36,094 nt of DNA from Dehalococcoidia bacterium (lineage in GTDB: Bacteria > Chloroflexota > Dehalococcoidia > UBA2979), in assembly GCA_020845735.1 (NCBI GenBank), contig JADLFF010000037.1, positions 66,615 to 102,708 of the forward strand, given 5' to 3'. A program made the translations under genes and the position numbers. Shown in pieces: positions 30,834-36,094 of this stretch. The notes under the pieces are model-generated. The model did not search any database, was not told where the DNA came from, and saw only the letters and a program-made list of their open reading frames with translations. Each line of letters begins with the position of its first letter. Within the stretch, counting starts at the first letter, position 1.

Positions 30834-32903
30834 CTAGGCGGCCTCTTGCTCCTCGTCGGCCTCGTCCCAGCCGTAGGGGGCGATCCGACTGCTGGTGGGA
30901 GGCTTCGCGGCGGGCTCGGGGCTCCGCACGGCGGCGAGGCGCTGCGACGGGGCCTTGAGGCGGAACGCGGCGACCTGCGTCGTGAGGTTCTCGGCCATCT
31001 TGCCGAGCTCGAGCGAGGCGGCGGAGACATCGGAGACCTGGCGGCGGAGGGTGGCCGCCGAGGCGGTCATCTCCTCGGCCGAGGCCGCCATCTGCTGAGT
31101 GCTGGCCGAGACCTGCTCGGTGGCCGCCGAGTTCTCCTCGGCGACGGCGGCGATGGAGCCGACGGAGTCGGCGACGGAGGAGGCGGTGGCCTCCATCTCC
31201 GCGGTGGCGCTGGAGTTCTGCTCCACGACGCCGCGGATGTCCTCGATGCGCTGGGCCATGGCATCGCCCGACTTGCGCATGCCGGCGGCGGCGGCCGAGA
31301 TCTGGCTGATCTGGTTGGAGACCTGGCGCGAGGCGTCGAGGACGCGCTCGAGGGCGGCGCCGGCCTCGGTGGCGGCGGAGCTGCCCGTGGCCATCTCGTG
31401 CGTGCCCTGCTCCATGGCGGAGATGGTGGAGGCGACGCCGGACTGGACGCCGGAGATGAGGCCGGCGATCTCCTTGGTGGCGTTGGCGACGCGCTCGGCG
31501 AGCTGGCGGACCTCGTCGGCGACGACCGCGAAGCCGCGGCCCTGGTCGCCGGCGCGTGCGGCCTCGATGGCGGCGTTGAGCGCGAGGAGGTTGGTCTGGG
31601 CGGCGATGTCGTCGATGACGGCGACGATCTTGCCGATCTCCTCGGAGCGGGCGCCGAGGGACGCGACCTGCTCGGAGGCGGTGGCGAGGGCTGCCTGGAT
31701 GCGCTGGATGCCCTCGACGGTGCGGTTCACCGAGGTGGCGCCTTCCTGCGCGATGGCGGCTGCGTTCTGGGCCTCCTGCTCGGCCTCCTCGGCGCGCGAG
31801 GAGACCTCGCGAGCGGCGGCGGCGACTTCCTCGGAGGACTGGGTGACATCGCGGATGGAGGTGGCCTGCTCGGCGGCGCCGGCCGCGACCTGGCCGATGG
31901 TGGAGCTGAGCTCATCGACGGAGCGGTTGACGTTCTGGACGCCCGCGGACTGCTGCGTGGCGCCATCGGCGAGCTGGGTGGTGGTCTTGGCGACCTCGCT
32001 GGCGGCCTTGGCGACCTCGTCGGCGCCCTTGGCGACGGCGTCGGTGGCGTCCTCGGCCTCAGTGGCGACGGCGGAGAGCTGGGCCTTCTGCGCCTGGAGC
32101 CCCTCGGCGGTCTGGCGGACCTCGCCGATGGCGGACGAGAGGAAGGTGATCATGCGTTCGAAGGCGCGGGACATGTCGCCGAGCTCATCGCTGGAGTCGA
32201 GGCGGACGTCCTGGACGAGGTTGCCCTGGGCGATGCCCTCGGCGGCGGTCTTCATCTTGCCGACGGCCATGGCGATGCTGCGGGAGAGCCAGAGCGCGAT
32301 CGCGATGCCGACGAGGGCCGCGACGCCGCTGGTGGCGAGCACGAGACGTTCCGCAGCGAGCGCGGTGTTGTCGGCGTGCTTCTTCAGGTCCTCGGTGAGC
32401 TTCAGGTTGAAGTCCGCCGTCTCGGTGAGGGCGGCGTTGGCCTCCTCGATGGCGGTGGTCATCCGCGCGCTGGCGGCCTTTGCGCCTGCGTCGTTGCGCG
32501 CCTCGAGGAGGTCGAGGATCGCGCGGCGGCCTTCCTGCACCACGTGCACCTTCGCGACGACGGCTTCCCACTGGCGCCGGTCCTCGTCGTTCAGGTAGGT
32601 GACCTCGTACTCCTTCATGTGCTCGTCGGCCTCGATGAGGTTCTCACGAGCACTCTCGATGAAGCGCGTGCGGTCGGGACCGGGAGCGGCGAGGGTGGCG
32701 GCGTACTCGTCACGCGCCGAGGAGGTCATGTGCTGGCTGGTTTCCTGGGAATGGAAGATGCCCAGCGTGCCGCTCTCGAACATGACGTCCGAGTCGTGCG
32801 CGACATCCTGGAGTCGTGTGTAGCTGACAAACACGACGAGCCCCAGGAGGGCGAGAACAGCGCCGAAGCCACCGAGCAGCTTCGTGCGGATCGTGAGTTT
32901 CAT
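30834..32903 (-). CDS. Methyl-accepting chemotaxis protein
   Basis: This 689-residue receptor has a first membrane helix (9-28), an extracellular four-helix-bundle sensor (about 30-186, charged helices with no recognised ligand site), a second membrane helix (187-206), a HAMP linker (about 205-258, [24 protein letters not shown]) and a long cytoplasmic coiled-coil signalling domain. The conserved tip, where CheA and CheW bind, is present: [38 protein letters not shown]. Ala/Glu-rich heptads on both sides give candidate methylation sites. The acidic tail has no NWETF-like pentapeptide. ATG 32903 has GGGAG 5 nt upstream. No che genes are nearby; it may act with a chemosensory system elsewhere, possibly controlling the Tad pilus, which is inference. 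Confidence 0.93.
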   Translation of the reverse strand: MKLTIRTKLLGGFGAVLALLGLVVFVSYTRLQDVAHDSDVMFESGTLGIFHSQETSQHMTSSARDEYAATLAAPGPDRTRFIESARENLIEADEHMKEYEVTYLNDEDRRQWEAVVAKVHVVQEGRRAILDLLEARNDAGAKAASARMTTAIEEANAALTETADFNLKLTEDLKKHADNTALAAERLVLATSGVAALVGIAIALWLSRSIAMAVGKMKTAAEGIAQGNLVQDVRLDSSDELGDMSRAFERMITFLSSAIGEVRQTAEGLQAQKAQLSAVATEAEDATDAVAKGADEVAKAASEVAKTTTQLADGATQQSAGVQNVNRSVDELSSTIGQVAAGAAEQATSIRDVTQSSEEVAAAAREVSSRAEEAEQEAQNAAAIAQEGATSVNRTVEGIQRIQAALATASEQVASLGARSEEIGKIVAVIDDIAAQTNLLALNAAIEAARAGDQGRGFAVVADEVRQLAERVANATKEIAGLISGVQSGVASTISAMEQGTHEMATGSSAATEAGAALERVLDASRQVSNQISQISAAAAGMRKSGDAMAQRIEDIRGVVEQNSSATAEMEATASSVADSVGSIAAVAEENSAATEQVSASTQQMAASAEEMTASAATLRRQVSDVSAASLELGKMAENLTTQVAAFRLKAPSQRLAAVRSPEPAAKPPTSSRIAPYGWDEADEEQEAA

Positions 32904-32996
32904 GGTCACTCCCAAGTATGTGTTTCGGCCAGGTCCCCCACATAGTCGGGGGCGGCGGAACAGCGCGACTCAGGGAATGCCCGGAGGGGGAAAGGA

Positions 32997-33020
32997 AGAA
33001 CCCCCGAGCGAGGGGGTTCT
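32997..33020 (-). terminator. Terminator of the ferredoxin-fusion gene
   Basis: AGAACCCCC (32997-33005) pairs perfectly with GGGGGTTCT (33012-33020) around a 6-nt loop. On the minus strand the hairpin is followed by TCCTTTCC, a fair T-rich tail. It lies about 42 bp after the ferredoxin-fusion stop. Confidence 0.7.
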
Positions 33021-33061
33021 AACGCTGAATCCTCAGCAGTCCTCAGATGGAGGTCAGGCTG

Positions 33062-34231
33062 TCAGACCTCGCGGACCACGAGGCCGAAGGGCTGCCAGCG
33101 CCAGGTGCGGAATCGGACGTGCTTGATGCCGGCGGAGCGAGCGTAGTCCTTGGCGCGGGCGGCGAGGCCGGCCGGCACGTAGATATCGAGGGGTGCCTGC
33201 TCGTTCTCGAGGCGTGACCAGACGTACATCGCCTGCTCGCGGGTGAGCGTCTCGCGGGTCTCGACCTGGACGACCATGGCGGGCTTGTTGCCGGGGCCGG
33301 CCACGACCACGATGTCCGGGTAGACCTTCTCGCCGCTGAACTCGAGGGCCATGGCCGGGCTCGGCAGGTTGACGTGGGTGCGGAGCTCCGGGTGCGCGGA
33401 GGAGGGGAAGCCGTAGCGGTCGCGCGCGATCCGGTGCACGGCCTTCTCGAGGCTGAAGCGGCGCATCTCCTCGGAGCGACGCCACTCGGTGGGGACGGCG
33501 CGCCAGGTGCTGGTCCGGCGGACCCCCTTCGAGGAGAAGGTGGCCATCGCGCGGAACTCCCCGCGGAGGAAGAGCACGAGGAAGGGGAGCATGAGGGGGA
33601 GCGCGGCGAGCACCGTGGCGCCCAGCTTGAAGTGCAGCGGCGGGTACTCGAACAGGGTGGGCCCGGGCACGAGGACGACCGCGACGAAGAACACCGCGGC
33701 GATGCCGATGATGCCGAGGAGCGAGATCGGCGAGAGGTGCGGAGGCGCGTGCGAGCTCGGCGTGGGCAGCGCGGGCGCCGGGATCTGGACCGCGATCGAC
33801 CTCGGGGGCTGCTTTGCGGCGCGCGCGGGAGCGGCGGCGGGTGCGGCCGCAGCCGCGACGGGAGGCGCTTCGCCCTCGGCAGCGGGTGCGCCGCCCTCGG
33901 CGGGAGCTGCTGAGGCGGCGGCGGCCGGCGCGGCAGCGGGTGCGGCGCCACCGGCGACCTTCTGGACCTCGGAGCGGGCGCCTGCGGGATCCGAGTACCA
34001 CTGCGCGTTGATGGCAGTGAAGGGCTGCATCGGAGCGGGGACTTCGGTGTCCGGGAAGATGGCGCTGACGGGGCAGGCCGGCTGGCAGGCACCACAGTCG
34101 ATGCACTCGGCCGGGTTGATGTAGAGCATGCGGTCGGCGCCGTCTTCGAAGTGGATGCAGTCGACGGGGCAGACCTCGACACAGGCCTGGTCGCGCGTGT
34201 CGATGCATGGTTGGGTGATGACGAACGCCAC
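33062..34231 (-). CDS. Ferredoxin fused to a two-helix membrane anchor and a nuclease-fold-like domain
   Basis: The first 60 residues are a complete 7Fe/8Fe-type ferredoxin with eight cysteines (9, 17, 21, 25, 43, 46, 49, 53; CVEVCPVDC and CIDCGACQPACP), as in FdxA. A Pro/Ala-rich linker (about 92-160) leads to two membrane helices (168-189 and 203-223), and then a 165-residue soluble domain. That domain has VYPDIVVVAG, AMVVQVETRET and an EQAMYVWSRLENEQAPLDIYVP-like helix-strand stretch, resembling a degenerate PD-(D/E)xK fold (Asp306, Glu324, with Arg for the Lys). GTG 34231 is preceded by GGAGG 5 nt upstream. The ferredoxin part is secure; the nuclease-fold reading is inference, and the domain may have no catalytic role. 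I know of no standard family with this layout. Confidence 0.85.
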   Translation of the reverse strand: MAFVITQPCIDTRDQACVEVCPVDCIHFEDGADRMLYINPAECIDCGACQPACPVSAIFPDTEVPAPMQPFTAINAQWYSDPAGARSEVQKVAGGAAPAAAPAAAASAAPAEGGAPAAEGEAPPVAAAAAPAAAPARAAKQPPRSIAVQIPAPALPTPSSHAPPHLSPISLLGIIGIAAVFFVAVVLVPGPTLFEYPPLHFKLGATVLAALPLMLPFLVLFLRGEFRAMATFSSKGVRRTSTWRAVPTEWRRSEEMRRFSLEKAVHRIARDRYGFPSSAHPELRTHVNLPSPAMALEFSGEKVYPDIVVVAGPGNKPAMVVQVETRETLTREQAMYVWSRLENEQAPLDIYVPAGLAARAKDYARSAGIKHVRFRTWRWQPFGLVVREV

Positions 34232-34424
34232 CGTGACCTCCAGGGGAGTCCCACGCCCGAGGAAGGCGCGCAGCAGCGCGCACTTCTAGTTCCGTGGGCA
34301 TCCTAACGAGGCGAGCGGTGAGCGTCCATGAATCGATGGCCCGGGTGAGCGGTTTCGTTCCGTCCGATGACGCCCGCAATCGAGCGGGAGCGCCCGGAGC
34401 GCCGGGTGGTGCTCGGACGGCCGA

Positions 34425-36094
34425 TCAGGCGAGGGTGAGGGCCTCGAATTCCAGCGTGGTCGCCTCCCAGGTCGCGAGGGCGGCCGCGAGCTGTGCCTGG
34501 AGGTCGCGCTGCCGCTGGACATCGCGCTCGAGCTGGGCACGGTCGACGCGCTGGTAGTAGGTGGGGTCGGCGAGCTCGCGCTCCGTCGAGGCGAGGGCGG
34601 CCTCGAGGTCCGCGACGCTGGCCTCGAGGCGTGCGATCTCGCGTCGGAGGCGTGCCTCTGTGGCGCGCCGGTCCTTGCGAGAGGCGTAGTCCTCCGCGCT
34701 CGAGCGAGGGGTGGCGGGGGTCATCGGAGGCACCGGGAGGGCATCGATGAGCGTGCGCGGCGGCGCGGTGCCGTTCGAGGACCTGGCGCTGGTTGCCGCA
34801 CCAAGGGCGAGGTAGTCCTCACCCTCCTTCGCGATGTACTCCTCGTAGGTGCCGGGGAAGTCCTCGATGCCCCCGACGGTGAGACCCAGCACGCGCGTGC
34901 CGACGGCGCTCACGAAGTTGCGGTCGTGGCTGACGAAGAGCAGCGTGCCCGGGTAGGCCCGCAGCGCGTTCATCAGCGCCTCGCGGGATTCGAGGTCGAG
35001 GTGGTTCGTGGGCTCGTCGAGGACGAGCAGGTTGGGCCTGCGGAGCATGAGGGCGCCGAGGATGAGCCGAGTCGCCTCGCCGCCACTGAGGTCGGACACC
35101 CGCTTCTCGGAGGCGTCCCCGCCGAGGAGCACGCGCCCGAGCATGCCGCGGATGGCGGCGAGCTCGGAGGTGCCGCCTGCGGCGCCCAGCCACTGGAAGG
35201 CGCTGCGGTCGCCGTGGAGCACCTCGGCGTGGTCCTGCGCGAAGTAGCCCAGGTGCACCTCGTGGCCGAGCGCCGTTGTGCCGGCGTCCGCCTCGATGGC
35301 GCCCACGATGATCTTGAGGAGCGTGGACTTGCCGATGCCGTTGGGGCCGACGACCGCGACGCGCTCGCCGCGTTCGACGTTGAAGGTGACGTCGTGGAGG
35401 ACCTGGCGGTCGCCGTAGCGCTTCGAGACGCCCTCGACGCGGAGGACCTCGCGGCCGGAGGGGCGGACGATGCCGAAGGCGAAGGCCGGGGCGCGGCGGC
35501 TCGAGCGCTTGACCTCGGGGATCTCGATCTTCTCGACCTGCTTCTTGCGTGCCGAGGCCTGGCGGGCCTTGGTGGCCTTGGCGCGAAAGCGATCGACGAA
35601 CTCCTGGAGGTCCTCGATCTTCGCCTCGGCGCGGGCGATGTCCGCCTCGCGCTGGGTCGTCGCGAGGGCCTTCGCGGCCTCGAAGGCGTCGTAGTCGCCG
35701 GTGTAGAGGTGCAGCTCCTGGTAATCGAGGTCGGCGATGCTGGTGCAGACCGCGTTCAGGAAGTGGCGATCGTGGGAGATGACGACGAAGGCGCCGGGCA
35801 ACGCGCGGAGGTAGCCCTCCAGCCAGCGAATCGAGGCGAGGTCGAGGTGGTTCGTGGGCTCGTCGAGGAGGAGGAGGTCGGGCTTCGAGAAGAGGACCTG
35901 GGCGAGGAGGACGCGGAGGCGGAAGCCGCCGGAGAGCTCGCTCATCCGGCGGACGTGCTGCGCCTCATCGAGGCCGAGGCCTGAGAGGAGCGTGGCCGCC
36001 TCGGCGTCTGCGCTGTAGCCCTGGAGCGCCTCGATCTCCGCCTCCAGCTCGCCGAGGCGCACCCCGGCCCGGTCGTCGGAGGCGGGATGCTCGA
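34425..36094 (-). CDS. ABC-F family ATPase, N-terminus beyond the window
   Basis: ABC-F proteins are soluble, have two ATPase domains, and act on ribosomes in translation control or antibiotic protection. The frame is open through the right window edge (minus strand, upstream side), so about the first 90-100 residues, with the first Walker A, are missing; GTG 36062 is only internal. Visible are the first signature and Walker B (LSGGFRLRVLLAQ, LLLLDEPTNHLD), the linker with an Arg/Lys-rich helix (AKATKARQASARKKQ), the second Walker A (GPNGIGKST), second signature (LSGGEATRLILG) and LLVLDEPTNHLD, and a C-terminal coiled coil (REIARLEASVADLEAALASTERELADPTYY). The layout resembles YbiT/Uup-type members. 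No regulatory leader can be seen. Confidence 0.93.
   Translation of the reverse strand, partial: EHPASDDRAGVRLGELEAEIEALQGYSADAEAATLLSGLGLDEAQHVRRMSELSGGFRLRVLLAQVLFSKPDLLLLDEPTNHLDLASIRWLEGYLRALPGAFVVISHDRHFLNAVCTSIADLDYQELHLYTGDYDAFEAAKALATTQREADIARAEAKIEDLQEFVDRFRAKATKARQASARKKQVEKIEIPEVKRSSRRAPAFAFGIVRPSGREVLRVEGVSKRYGDRQVLHDVTFNVERGERVAVVGPNGIGKSTLLKIIVGAIEADAGTTALGHEVHLGYFAQDHAEVLHGDRSAFQWLGAAGGTSELAAIRGMLGRVLLGGDASEKRVSDLSGGEATRLILGALMLRRPNLLVLDEPTNHLDLESREALMNALRAYPGTLLFVSHDRNFVSAVGTRVLGLTVGGIEDFPGTYEEYIAKEGEDYLALGAATSARSSNGTAPPRTLIDALPVPPMTPATPRSSAEDYASRKDRRATEARLRREIARLEASVADLEAALASTERELADPTYYQRVDRAQLERDVQRQRDLQAQLAAALATWEATTLEFEALTLA

Noticed and set aside
30753..32945. A 730-residue + strand frame opposite the chemoreceptor
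   Set aside because: The product is a Gly/Asp/Leu-rich string, the reverse image of the Ala/Glu coiled coil of the true gene.

Overview
The window is GC-rich bacterial DNA with dense, mostly operonic genes. The gene set (a Flp/Tad pilus locus with an FHA protein, a CtaG-type oxidase assembly protein, ADP/GDP-forming succinyl-CoA synthetase, AroH-type chorismate mutase next to an ACT-like-domain DAHP synthase, and a CPBP protease) together with iterated GTTCGACAGGCTCACCACGAAC-type repeats suggests an aerobic member of the Chloroflexota, possibly Dehalococcoidia-like. This placement is an inference from gene content; no rRNA or other decisive marker is present. No tRNA, rRNA, CRISPR array or intact transposon was seen.

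Layout. 2-6751: part of a tad/flp pilus locus on the + strand: FHA membrane protein (5' end outside the window), Flp pilin, CpaB, CpaE/TadZ, CpaF/TadA, TadB, TadC. 6793-7839: histone-deacetylase-like AcuC protein. 7946-9625: two minus-strand genes (DinB-like, SDR) separated by a repeat-filled gap. 9744-10820: a thioredoxin-fold gene interrupted by one in-frame TGA at the redox-active position and followed at once by a hairpin with a GGTCT loop, which I read as a selenoprotein with a bacterial SECIS element. 10925-12073: CtaG-like membrane protein. 12097-12624: repeats, including four copies at exactly 95-bp spacing. 12625-14230: minus-strand trypsin-like/PDZ protease and a LuxR-type regulator. 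14582-15997: secreted CHAP-like/SH3b protein. 16089-19342: CPBP protease, trpA, aroH, aroF (aromatic amino acid synthesis). 19598-23381: scpA, then ribF-tyrS-hypothetical. 23499-23830: more repeats. 23874-25967: YyaL/DUF255 thioredoxin-domain protein on the minus strand. 26044-26671: a small toxin-antitoxin remnant with a frameshifted Doc. 26726-28913: sucC-sucD with a 32-bp tandem repeat between them. 29121-29636: phosphodiesterase. 29761-34231: minus-strand alpha-carbonic anhydrase lipoprotein, chemoreceptor, and an unusual ferredoxin/membrane/nuclease-like fusion. 34425-36094: an ABC-F ATPase whose N-terminus lies beyond the window.

The most interesting items are the UGA-interrupted redox gene with its SECIS-like hairpin (9744-10820); the ferredoxin fusion protein (33062-34231); three layers of repeated sequence (the 95-bp array, the 32-bp sucC/sucD repeat, and a two-hairpin element at 8599 and 19425); several genes that appear to be transcribed leaderless, with a TANNNT-like hexamer exactly 6 nt before the ATG; and a high local frequency of the palindrome CTCGAG in both genes and gaps.
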